Source: a bacterium (GTDB taxonomy: Bacteria; Pseudomonadota; Alphaproteobacteria; Caulobacterales; Hyphomonadaceae). Taken from it: a DNA stretch of 64,000 nucleotides. The stretch covers positions 124,001 to 188,000 of the forward strand of contig WGML01000007.1 of NCBI GenBank assembly GCA_016125045.1. Direction: 5' to 3'. Below the pieces are notes generated by a model that saw nothing but the letters and a program-made list of their open reading frames with translations, was not told where the DNA came from and did not search any database. Made by a program: the position numbers and the translations under genes. This document shows positions 35,856-44,212 of the stretch, piece by piece. Positions within the stretch are counted from its first letter, which is position 1. Each line of letters opens with the position of its first letter.

Positions 35856-37127
35856 TCAGCTTGCGGCGACATCCGGGGCGTCGGCCTCGATCGGCCGCAT
35901 CAACGCCGGCGCATCACCCGCCGCGCCTCCCGCCTCGCGGACGAACCAGTCCATCAGGCCGGGCGTCCACCTCGTCGCACCAAGCGCGAGCCCGCCCAGA
36001 GCGCGAACAAGCGACGGGGCCGTAAACACCCGCGCGAAGGCGTCCATCGCAGCCGCGACCGCCACCCCGTCCGCCCGCCGCGCGCGCGTGTAACCCTCGA
36101 GCGCTGTCTCGGACCCGGGGTCGAGCCCCCGCCTCGTCGCCGCCCGAACGACATCGGCGAGCGCCGCCGCGTCCTTGAGACCGAGATTAAGCCCCTGTCC
36201 CGCCAGCGGATGCACGAGGTGGGCGGAATCCCCCACCAGGGCGAGGCGCGGTGCATGATACCGCCCGGCGAGCCGCAGCTTGAGCGGAAACACCCCCCGC
36301 CGGGGCTCGAGCTTGAACCCGCCGATGAAATCCCCGGCGCGAGACCGCAGCTCCGCCGCAAGGTCTCCGGTCGACATCGCGCTCAGCGCATGCGCCGCGG
36401 GCGTCCGCATCGTCCAGACGATGTTCGCCCGATCTCCCGGCAGGGGCAGAACAGCGATCGGCCCCGTCGGCAGGAAAAGCTGGCGCGCCACCCCCTCCAT
36501 CGGTCGGTCGAGCTTTGCAAACAGCGACAACGCCAGCGCCGGATAGTCCCGGCCCTCGAAGGCGATCCCCGCGCTCTCCCGCAGCGACGACCGGCCGCCG
36601 TCGCACGCGGCGACCAGTCCCGCCCGCACCTCGCCGCGGTCCGTCGTCAGCCGCGCCGCGCCAGGCGCCGCCTGCATCGCGTCCACCACCGCCGGAGCGA
36701 CGCTGCGAATCCCGGTCTGCGCCCCAACCGCCGCCCGCAGGACAGACATCAGCGGCGCGTGCTCGATCATCCAGCCGAGCGGTTCGCCGCCGAGCGCGAG
36801 ATCGTCGAACGCCGCGCCCTCGACGGCCTCGCCGTCCGCCGTCAGCGACCGCACCGCCTGCGCATGGGCCAGCAGTGGCTCACCGACGCCGAGACGCGTC
36901 CAGATCCGCCAGCACCCGTGGGCGATGAAATAGGCCCGCGCGTCCGACCGGGCGCCCTGCCCTGCACCGCCCGCCTCCGCGTCCCCGATCTCCGCATCGA
37001 TGAGCACCACATCCGCCCCGTCGCGGGCGAGCGCCAGCGCGAGCGTGAGACCAACCGGCCCTCCGCCGACGACGGCGATCTCGCAGGTCAGGGGGTCGGA
37101 CACAGCCTGGGGCGCTCTTGAAACCAT
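35856..37127 (-). CDS. UbiH/UbiF/COQ6-family FAD hydroxylase
   Basis: This 423-residue flavoprotein hydroxylase probably acts in ubiquinone ring hydroxylation. The FAD motif is VVGGGPVGLTLALAL near residues 19-33. The second motif region reads LVGDSAHLVHPLAGQGLNLGLKDAAAL, diagnostic of the UbiH/COQ6 group. The N-terminal extension before the FAD site is normal. Which ring position it hydroxylates cannot be told from sequence. The gene is reverse, downstream of amt, separated by the amt terminator. Confidence 0.9.
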   Translation of the reverse strand: MVSRAPQAVSDPLTCEIAVVGGGPVGLTLALALARDGADVVLIDAEIGDAEAGGAGQGARSDARAYFIAHGCWRIWTRLGVGEPLLAHAQAVRSLTADGEAVEGAAFDDLALGGEPLGWMIEHAPLMSVLRAAVGAQTGIRSVAPAVVDAMQAAPGAARLTTDRGEVRAGLVAACDGGRSSLRESAGIAFEGRDYPALALSLFAKLDRPMEGVARQLFLPTGPIAVLPLPGDRANIVWTMRTPAAHALSAMSTGDLAAELRSRAGDFIGGFKLEPRRGVFPLKLRLAGRYHAPRLALVGDSAHLVHPLAGQGLNLGLKDAAALADVVRAATRRGLDPGSETALEGYTRARRADGVAVAAAMDAFARVFTAPSLVRALGGLALGATRWTPGLMDWFVREAGGAAGDAPALMRPIEADAPDVAAS

Positions 37128-37184
37128 TGCATCAGTCTAACCCGACTTCTGAGATCGCGCCCTGCGGTCGAGCGTCCCTGCCGC

Positions 37185-37230
37185 AAAAAAAACAGACGGG
37201 CGAGGCTCCAAGGACCCGCGCCCGCCCGTC
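37185..37230 (-). terminator. Rho-independent terminator of amt
   Basis: On the reverse strand an 8-bp stem (37223-37230 with 37195-37202) is followed after two bases by eight Ts (37185-37192). It lies 34 bp after the amt stop. The loop can fold further. Confidence 0.85.
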
Positions 37231-37263
37231 GATCGTCCGTCAGTTGGCCTCGACGGCCCCCTG

Positions 37264-38637
37264 TTACTGAACGGCCTCCCGGTGAAGGGCGAGGTCGAGA
37301 CCCTCGTCCTCGTCCTCTGCGGTCACCCGAAGTCCGAGCGTGAACTTCACCAGCATCAGGATCACGAAGGTCATCACGCCGCAGTAGGCAATGGTCGCGC
37401 CGACCGCGGTGATCTGCGTCACCACCTGTTCGGCCATCGACACGCCCTCGCCCTGGGCGAAGACCCCGGTCAACACCGCGCCAACGATGCCGCACACGCC
37501 GTGCACGCCGAACACATCGAGACTGTCGTCATATCGAAGCATCTTCTTGAGGAAGACCGCGCCGAAATAACCGGCCGCACCACCTGCGCCGCCGATCGCG
37601 AGCGCCGCCGCCGGATCGACGAGTCCGGCCGCGGGCGTGATCGCCACGAGGCCAGCGATCGCGCCCGACGCAAGGCCCAGCATCGTCGCCTTGCCGCGGT
37701 GGATCATCTCGATCACCATCCAGACGAGAACCCCGAGCGCGGTGGCGATCTGTGTGTTCAGCATCGCGACGGAGGAACCTGCGTCCGCGGTCCACGCAGA
37801 GCCCGCGTTGAAACCGAACCAGCCGACCCAGAGCAGCGACGCGCCAACCATCGTGTAGACGACGTTGTGCGGCGCCATGTTCTCCGAGCCATAGCCCTTG
37901 CGCTTGCCGATCACGAGCGCGGCGACGAGCCCCGCCACGCCGGCGTTGATGTGCACCACCGTGCCGCCCGCGAAGTCGAGCGCGCCAAGTCCGCCAAGCC
38001 AGCCGCCGCCCCACACCCAGTGGCAGATCGGCGCATAGACGAGCACGCCCCACAGTCCGCTGAACACCAGCATGGACGTGAACTTCATCCGGTCGGCATA
38101 GGCCCCGGTGATCAGCGCCACCGTGATGATCGCGAACGTCATCTGGTAGACGATCCACAGATATTCCGGCAGGTCGGCCGTCGCCGCGTGCGCGGTTTCC
38201 GACGTCACATTCGCGAGCATCACCAGATCGAGGCTGCCGATATAGGCGTTGAGCGTCCCGTCGGCGTTGGTCCCGAAGGCCAACGAATACATGATCACGA
38301 CCCACAACACGCTGATCAGCGCGGTGATCGCGAAGCACTGCGCCACGATGGTGACGAAGTTCTTCTTGCGCACCATCCCGCCATAGAACAGGGCGAGGCC
38401 CGGAATGGTCATCATCAGCACGAGCGCGGTCGAGGTGAGGATCCACGACGTGTTGCCTGACTCAACAACGAGCGGCTGCTGGCTCGCGAGCAGTTGCGGC
38501 GCCGCATCCTGCGCGAAGGCGGCCCCCGCGCCCGCGACCAGAACGCCGATCAGCGTCGCAAGGAGCAGCCGCCCCGCCGCGCCTGCGCGCTCCAGAAGAC
38601 TCGCGGGCTCGTCGCCCCGCTTTGATTTCATTCGCAT
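37264..38637 (-). CDS. amt: Ammonium transporter
   Basis: This 457-residue Amt/Mep channel has a signal peptide (LLATLIGVLVAGAGAAFAQ) and about 11 membrane helices. The twin pore histidines are in VVHINAGVAG and VFGVHGVCG. Other family segments are PGLALFYGGMVRKKN and WVGWFGFNAGSA. The acidic C-terminus (AEDEDEGLDL) is the regulatory tail. The start at 38637 has an AGGGG site; the frame upstream is an extension. No glnK/glnB is adjacent, which is unusual because the PII gene usually accompanies amt. Confidence 0.96.
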   Translation of the reverse strand: MRMKSKRGDEPASLLERAGAAGRLLLATLIGVLVAGAGAAFAQDAAPQLLASQQPLVVESGNTSWILTSTALVLMMTIPGLALFYGGMVRKKNFVTIVAQCFAITALISVLWVVIMYSLAFGTNADGTLNAYIGSLDLVMLANVTSETAHAATADLPEYLWIVYQMTFAIITVALITGAYADRMKFTSMLVFSGLWGVLVYAPICHWVWGGGWLGGLGALDFAGGTVVHINAGVAGLVAALVIGKRKGYGSENMAPHNVVYTMVGASLLWVGWFGFNAGSAWTADAGSSVAMLNTQIATALGVLVWMVIEMIHRGKATMLGLASGAIAGLVAITPAAGLVDPAAALAIGGAGGAAGYFGAVFLKKMLRYDDSLDVFGVHGVCGIVGAVLTGVFAQGEGVSMAEQVVTQITAVGATIAYCGVMTFVILMLVKFTLGLRVTAEDEDEGLDLALHREAVQ

Positions 38638-38920
38638 TTCATAACCCCTGTTCTCGGCGCCCCACGATTCACGCTTGGCCCATGGGAACGGAGCCGGGCG
38701 CATGATCGTCACTGACCCTGATCGACAACCGGGGTGTCAGGTCGGGCAAGCGAAGTCTCGCTCCCGCCATGCGCGAATGTCCGGGCGCCTAAACTTTAGG
38801 CGCCGCGATCCCCCCGACGACGCCGGAACGGGCGCCGCCAGCGTGTCGATAATTTCATCCGCCGCCGCGTCCGGACGCGGCAATGTTTGCTCGCTGTTAA
38901 GGAGGCCCGGTCACGTTGGG

Positions 38921-41464
38921 ATGGCTAAGACCAACCCTGTTCCAGACGAGGACGACCGCATGCCAGATGCACGCCGGTCCCATGGCGATGAAGACACCGA
39001 CGACGGCCAGCGCCGTCCGAGCGGATTCCAGCGTTTCGCGACCGGGCTGGGGGCCTTTTCCCTCGGCGTGTTTATCTGCGGCGCCTGCGGATCCTATTCA
39101 CCCTCCGACCCGAGCCTCAACACGGCCTCGGCCGTGCCCGCGATGAACCTGTTTGGACGAACCGGCGCCATCGGCGCTGACCTGTTCACGCAGGGGTTTG
39201 GCTGGACCGCATGGCTCATGGGGTTCGCGCTCATGGTCGCCGGACTTCGCCGCGCGCTCGGCATCGGCCCGCGTGACGCCGCTCGCTGGGGATTTGGCGC
39301 GGTCGCGCTGGTCCTCGCGGCCTGTTGCCTCGCGGAATGGCCGATCCCCCAGACCTGGCCGCTCGCCACCGGTCTCGGCGGCGTGCTCGGCGACGTGCTG
39401 CTGTCGCTTGCCTCGACCCCCTTCGCCGCCCTCGGAGCGCCGTCACCGGAGGCGTGGGCGGCCATGCTCGCGGGCGTCGGCGCCGTCGCATTCGCGGGCA
39501 TGTCCCTCGGGCTTGGCGCGCATGACGGCGCAGCGCTCATCCGCACGCTTCACCGCGGAGCGAATGCGCCCGCCGAGGCGATGCTGGAGCGGGTGCGCAC
39601 CCGCGGCCTGCCGTTCAGCCCCGCGCGGATCGTCTCCGCTGTTTCCGGTCTCTTCGACAGACGCCGGCGCACCCCGATGCGCACACCGATCGCCTACACG
39701 GATGACGAGGCTTTCGATGACGGCGAGCGCGGTTTCTTCACCGCCGTCGCCAACGCCGAGATCGGTCGCCCCGGCCCGAAGGACGGCTTGCGCCCCGCGA
39801 TCAACCACACACCCGACGAGGACGACGCCGACGACGAGATCGCGCCCGCCGTCGCCCCGCGCCAGCCCATCGTGCCGGCCCGCGCCGCGCCGCCGCAGGT
39901 CCGCGCCAGCATCGCGACCCCGACGCACATCACTCCGCCGACCACCAACGAGATCATTCCGCCGATCGAACTGCTCGACACGCCGCCGCAGCGTCGCTCC
40001 GAGATCGACGAGCAGCGCCTGCTTGAAATGGCGGATCGTCTGCAGGTCGTGTTCAACGATTTCGGCGTGAAGGGTAAAATCGTCGAGGTTCGCCCCGGCC
40101 CGGTCGTCACCCTGTTCGAGCTCGAACCCGCTCCGGGCGTGAAATCCTCCCGCGTCGTGGCGCTCGCCGAGGACATCGCCCGCTCGATGTCCGCAACCTC
40201 CGCGCGCGTCGCGGTCATCCCCGGCCGCAACGCCATCGGCATCGAACTGCCGAACCCGACCCGCGAGACGGTCTATCTGCGCGACCTGCTGTCGTCGCAG
40301 GAGTTCCGCCGCAGCCGCGCCGCCCTGCCGCTCACCCTGGGGGAGACGATCGAGGGACAGCCCACCGTCACCGACCTCGCCAAGATGCCCCACCTGCTGA
40401 TCGCCGGGACGACCGGCTCCGGCAAATCCGTCGGCATCAACGCGATGATCCTGTCCTTGATGTTCAAGCTGCCGCCGGAGAAATGCCGCTTCATCATGAT
40501 CGACCCGAAAATGCTGGAACTGTCGATCTATGAGGGCATTCCGCATCTGCTGTCGCCCGTCGTCACCGAGCCGGAGAAAGCCGTGCTCGCGCTCAACTGG
40601 GTCGTTCGCGAGATGGACAGCCGCTACGAGCTGATGTCGAAGCTGCAGGTTCGCAACATCGCGGGCTACAACCAGAAGGCCAGCGAATACGCGGCCCGCG
40701 GTGAGCATTTCTCCCGCCCCGTCCAGACCGGCTGGAACAAGCAGACCGGCGAGGCGATCTTCGAGACCGAACAGGTCAGCCCCGACCAGATGCCCCACAT
40801 CGTCGTCGTCATCGACGAAATGGCCGATCTCATGCTCGTCGCCGGCAAGGACGTCGAAAGCCTCGTCCAGCGCATCGCCCAGAAGGCGCGCGCCGCCGGC
40901 ATTCACCTCATCATGGCGACGCAGCGCCCGTCGGTTGACGTCATCACCGGCACGATCAAGGCGAACTTCCCGACCCGCATCTCGTATCAGGTGGCGTCGC
41001 GCATCGACAGCCGCACCATCATCAACGAGATGGGGGCCGAACAGTTGCTCGGCATGGGCGACCTTCTCTGGCTCGCCTCGGGCGGGCGCCTCAACCGCGT
41101 GCACGGCCCGTTCGTTTCGGAGGACGAGGTTGAGCGCGTCGTCGAATGGCTGAAGGACCAGGCCGCGCCGCAATATGTCTCCGGAGTCACCGAAGCGCCC
41201 GAGGAGGACGAATCCGTCGCCGACGCCGCCTTCGGAACCTCGTCGGGCGACCCGGACGAGGACCTCTACCGCGACGCGGTGGCCGCCGTGATGCGCGACA
41301 AGCGGCCGACCATCTCCTATGTCCAGCGCGTGCTGCGCATCGGCTACAACCGCGCCGCGCTGCTGATCGAGCGCATGGAGGAGGAGGGCATCATCTCCGC
41401 CGCGAACCATGCCGGCAAGCGCGAGATCCTGAACCGCGTGGGCCGCGACGACGAGGCCGCCTAG
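38921..41464 (+). CDS. ftsK: DNA translocase FtsK
   Basis: This protein of about 847 residues is a FtsK/SpoIIIE translocase that pumps chromosomal DNA through the septum and activates dimer resolution. The N-terminal membrane region (about 40-200) has three to four hydrophobic segments. A Pro-rich linker follows to about residue 350, then the motor: the Walker A motif LLIAGTTGSGKSVGINAM, Walker B HIVVVIDEMADLM, and the sensor ATQRPSVDVITGTIKANFPTR. The C-terminal gamma domain (ISYVQRVLRIGYNRAALLIERMEEEGI) reads KOPS-type orientation signals. The ATG at 38921 is the best family-consistent start; a GGAGG at 38901 is rather far upstream. Confidence 0.95.
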   Translation: MAKTNPVPDEDDRMPDARRSHGDEDTDDGQRRPSGFQRFATGLGAFSLGVFICGACGSYSPSDPSLNTASAVPAMNLFGRTGAIGADLFTQGFGWTAWLMGFALMVAGLRRALGIGPRDAARWGFGAVALVLAACCLAEWPIPQTWPLATGLGGVLGDVLLSLASTPFAALGAPSPEAWAAMLAGVGAVAFAGMSLGLGAHDGAALIRTLHRGANAPAEAMLERVRTRGLPFSPARIVSAVSGLFDRRRRTPMRTPIAYTDDEAFDDGERGFFTAVANAEIGRPGPKDGLRPAINHTPDEDDADDEIAPAVAPRQPIVPARAAPPQVRASIATPTHITPPTTNEIIPPIELLDTPPQRRSEIDEQRLLEMADRLQVVFNDFGVKGKIVEVRPGPVVTLFELEPAPGVKSSRVVALAEDIARSMSATSARVAVIPGRNAIGIELPNPTRETVYLRDLLSSQEFRRSRAALPLTLGETIEGQPTVTDLAKMPHLLIAGTTGSGKSVGINAMILSLMFKLPPEKCRFIMIDPKMLELSIYEGIPHLLSPVVTEPEKAVLALNWVVREMDSRYELMSKLQVRNIAGYNQKASEYAARGEHFSRPVQTGWNKQTGEAIFETEQVSPDQMPHIVVVIDEMADLMLVAGKDVESLVQRIAQKARAAGIHLIMATQRPSVDVITGTIKANFPTRISYQVASRIDSRTIINEMGAEQLLGMGDLLWLASGGRLNRVHGPFVSEDEVERVVEWLKDQAAPQYVSGVTEAPEEDESVADAAFGTSSGDPDEDLYRDAVAAVMRDKRPTISYVQRVLRIGYNRAALLIERMEEEGIISAANHAGKREILNRVGRDDEAA

Positions 41465-41519
41465 GCCGCCTAAACCGCCTGACGCGCCCCGCCGGTCGCG
41501 GAGCCGAACCACGACACAC

Positions 41520-41563
41520 GAGGCCGGGGCAGGGCGCTGCGTAGCCGCTGCTCGGGCCTCTTT
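41520..41563 (+). terminator. Candidate terminator after ftsK
   Basis: Outer arms GAGGCC (41520-41525) and GGCCTC (41555-41560) are followed by TTTCGTTT, with a further inner stem possible. It lies about 55 bp after the ftsK stop. Confidence 0.5.
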
Positions 41564-41709
41564 CGTTTGCACACTGTCGCGACGCGAAGCGAGGGCAGGG
41601 CGCTCTCCCCCGCCCTCCCCTGCCGTGACACCCGCCTGCGCCGCGCCTCTCGACTCCCTCCCCTGCCCCGGTATCCAATACGCCGCGACCGAAGGGGAAC
41701 TCCGGCCAC

Positions 41710-43938
41710 ATGGACGACGCGCAGCTTCAGCCATTCGACCCCGCCGCCTATGAGCCGCTCGACCGGGCGCGCGCGGACGTCTGCGCCGTCCTCTCCTACA
41801 CCCATCCCAACCGCGAGCTCGCCGACCAGGTCGTCGCCGCCATCCTCGCGGGGGCCGCATCGGCGGGCCTCGCGCTCCGCCTCTGGTATGACCGTTCGCT
41901 CTCCGCCGGCGACGTCTACACCCCCCTCATCGCCGAGGAGATCGAGGCGGCCGACCTCGCCCTCATCCTCGTCACCGAGGAGTGCAATGACGCGACCTAT
42001 ATGTGGAACAAGGAGTTCGAGGCGATCCACGCGCTCCACTGCGCGCCCGGACGCCGGTTCCGCGTCGCGCCGCTGATGTACTCCAGACTCGACAACGCGC
42101 CGCGCTTCTATCGCGATCGCCTGACGCAGTTCACCGCCGTCCCCGCCCTCCCCTTCTCGCGTTCGCCCGGCGACTGGATGCGCAGCATGGCTGCCGCCGT
42201 GGTCGCCTCCGCGCGCCGCATCGCCGCTCAGGAGACCGGGCCCTCCTATGCGCAGGCCGCCGCGCTCGCCGAGGTCGAGACCGCCCTCGCCTCCCTCGCT
42301 TCGGTCGTGGACGAACACGCCATTCACCTGCGCCACGCGCCCGACGCCGCCGCGAACCTCGACCGCGCCATGCGCGCAATCGGCCTCCTCGCTGAATCGC
42401 GCCGCCGGCGCCTGATCGCCGAGCGCCTGCCGGTTCACGCCGCGCCGCTGAAGGAGCTAGACTTCCGCTTCCGGGCGCAACACCCCGCGCTCGCGAATGC
42501 GATCAACGCCCTGCGCGACCGGCTCGACGGGGCCGAGATCGCCATGCGGCAGGAGGCCGCCGAGCCCGCCCTCATCCACACGCCCGCTTTCGCGCCCGCC
42601 GCCGCTTCAGTGGAGGATCTCGCCGGCGTCCGCTCCGGCGTCGATGAGGCGCGCGCCGGCCTTCGCGACCTTGCCGATGCGCCGCCGCCCGAAACCGAGG
42701 CCGAGGGCGCCGCCCGCACACACGCCGTCGAAGTGGGCGGGCTTCACGCCGCGCTCGCCGCCGCCTTGCTGGATGCGCCCTCCCCTGACGCCGCCGCGCT
42801 CGCCGGCGAGGTGGAGGAGATGGCCGGCGCCGTCGCCTCCCATTCGGAAACGCTCGCCGCCCTCGCCGCCGCGGGCCGGCCGGTCTCGGCCGAAGGGTTC
42901 CGGCTGTCGGGCAGACTCAGCCTCTCGGCGGGCCGCACGCAAGCCTGGTCCGCCCGGCTGGTTGCGCGCGCCACCCGCTCTCCCCTGCCCCCAAAACCCG
43001 ACTCAAGACCCGACGCGGCCGCCCCGCCGCACGACACGCCCGACGCACCACCGCTGGATGAGTCGTCGAAAATGATCCGCGACTGGCTGGCGGAGGACGC
43101 GTCGCCGCCTGCTCCACATCCCACCGCCCCGCCCGATGACGGCCTCAGCGACGATGAGCGCAAAGAAATCGAAACGACCGTCCGCGATCTGATCCTCGAC
43201 GGAAAGCCCGTGCCGGCGGACCTGGCCACGCTCGTCCGGCGGCTCGATTTCTGGTCCGGGGTGTCATCTGACCGTAAAAAGCGCCTCACCTCGCTCGCCC
43301 CCCTCGCCGGCCTCGCCAGCCTCACCTCACTCTACTGCGGGGGAACGCAGGTCTCCGACCTCTCACCCCTCGCCGGCCTCACCAACCTCACCGAGCTCAG
43401 CTGCGGGGGAACGCAGGTCTCCGACCTCTCCCCCCTCGCCGGCCTCACCAGCCTCACCCGGCTCGACTGCGCGTGGACGCAGGTCTCCGACCTCTCGCCC
43501 CTCGCCGGCCTCACCAGCCTCGCCTCGCTCAGCTTCTCGAAGACGCAGGTCTCCGACCTCTCACCCCTCGCCGCCCTCACCCGCCTCACCGAGCTCAGCT
43601 GCGGGAGCACGCAGGTCTCCGACCTCTCCCCCCTCGCCGGCCTCACAAACCTCACCGAGCTCGGCTGCGGGGGAACGCAGGTCTCCGACCTCTCCCCCCT
43701 CGCCGGCCTCACTCAATTGGAGGAGGTGAACATTCCCGACCGTGCGGCAAGCCTCGCACCGATTGCGCACGTTCGCGAGGTGATCTGGTTGGGCCCGGGG
43801 GGCCGGTACACCCTCACGCCGGAGGAGCGCGAGCGCTGGCCCCGAAAACCGACGCGCCCGCCGGATTTTGCGTTTGGCTCCACTCCCGCGCCGCGCGGCC
43901 TCTCCCGCCTCTGGTCCTGGTTGGGCAAAAACTTCTGA
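41710..43938 (+). CDS. TIR-domain and leucine-rich-repeat protein
   Basis: This 742-residue cytoplasmic protein has three parts. A TIR domain (about 22-160) shows VCAVLSYTHPN, LRLWYDRSLSAGD, ADLALILVTEECNDATYMWNK and an acidic residue at Glu102 in WNKE, the position of the catalytic Glu of TIR NADases. A long Ala/Glu-rich helical linker of about 350 residues follows. The C-terminus has about seven 22-residue leucine-rich repeats (about 527-672, consensus LSPLAGLTNLTELSCGGTQV). There is no nucleotide-binding domain between them. TIR proteins often deplete NAD+ in antiphage defence, and LRRs usually bind ligands, so an immune sensor is plausible but not shown. No partner gene is obvious. Confidence 0.82.
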   Translation: MDDAQLQPFDPAAYEPLDRARADVCAVLSYTHPNRELADQVVAAILAGAASAGLALRLWYDRSLSAGDVYTPLIAEEIEAADLALILVTEECNDATYMWNKEFEAIHALHCAPGRRFRVAPLMYSRLDNAPRFYRDRLTQFTAVPALPFSRSPGDWMRSMAAAVVASARRIAAQETGPSYAQAAALAEVETALASLASVVDEHAIHLRHAPDAAANLDRAMRAIGLLAESRRRRLIAERLPVHAAPLKELDFRFRAQHPALANAINALRDRLDGAEIAMRQEAAEPALIHTPAFAPAAASVEDLAGVRSGVDEARAGLRDLADAPPPETEAEGAARTHAVEVGGLHAALAAALLDAPSPDAAALAGEVEEMAGAVASHSETLAALAAAGRPVSAEGFRLSGRLSLSAGRTQAWSARLVARATRSPLPPKPDSRPDAAAPPHDTPDAPPLDESSKMIRDWLAEDASPPAPHPTAPPDDGLSDDERKEIETTVRDLILDGKPVPADLATLVRRLDFWSGVSSDRKKRLTSLAPLAGLASLTSLYCGGTQVSDLSPLAGLTNLTELSCGGTQVSDLSPLAGLTSLTRLDCAWTQVSDLSPLAGLTSLASLSFSKTQVSDLSPLAALTRLTELSCGSTQVSDLSPLAGLTNLTELGCGGTQVSDLSPLAGLTQLEEVNIPDRAASLAPIAHVREVIWLGPGGRYTLTPEERERWPRKPTRPPDFAFGSTPAPRGLSRLWSWLGKNF
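43339..43704 (+). repeat. 66-bp tandem repeats encoding the leucine-rich repeats
   Basis: The sequence ACGCAGGTCTCCGACCTCT recurs at 43345, 43411, 43477, 43543, 43609 and 43675, exactly 66 bp apart, in frame. Conservation is high at the DNA level, including the flanking GCCGGCCTCACC blocks, pointing to recent expansion or gene conversion. It is coding, not CRISPR. Confidence 0.92.
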
Positions 43939-43957
43939 TCGCCACACCCCTCCCCCT

Positions 43958-43996
43958 GTCATCCCGGAAGCGCTGCAAGCGCTATCCGGGACCCAG
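43958..43996. repeat. Alphaproteobacterial palindromic dispersed repeat
   Basis: Here TCCCGGAAGCGCT and AGCGCTATCCGGGA are near-perfect inverted arms around GCA, within the GTCATCCCGGA...TCCGGGACCCAG pattern dispersed through many alphaproteobacterial genomes. It lies 20 bp after the TIR-LRR gene stop and could also act as a bidirectional terminator. Confidence 0.7.
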
Positions 43997-44212
43997 TCGT
44001 CGCATACGAAACAGCGAAATCCCCCAAAAACCGCCGCCGCGCGCGCCAACCCGCCCCAAACCCGCTCCCAACCCGTCCCCAACCCGTTCCTGACCGGCGG
44101 TCACGCGCAGGCTATCCATGGATAACCACCCTGAACCGGCGTTCAGGGAAAACGGGCGAAAATTCCCTTCCGGCGTCTTGTTTTCGCCCCCCCGACAAGG
44201 ACTTATCCTCCC

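Noticed and set aside
39443-41860. 805-codon reverse open frame over ftsK
   Set aside because: Composition is Arg/Gly/Asp repeats antisense to conserved motor-domain codons; no domain or ribosome binding site.
43339-43704. Possible CRISPR array
   Set aside because: Repeat and spacing add to a multiple of three (66 bp), the intervening sequence is itself repeated, and the whole is coding; no cas genes.
43332-43712. Reverse repeat-containing frame (repeating RGERSETCV) opposite the leucine-rich repeats
   Set aside because: It is the antisense of the 66-bp coding repeats. The forward frame has a standard LRR consensus, which the reverse lacks.
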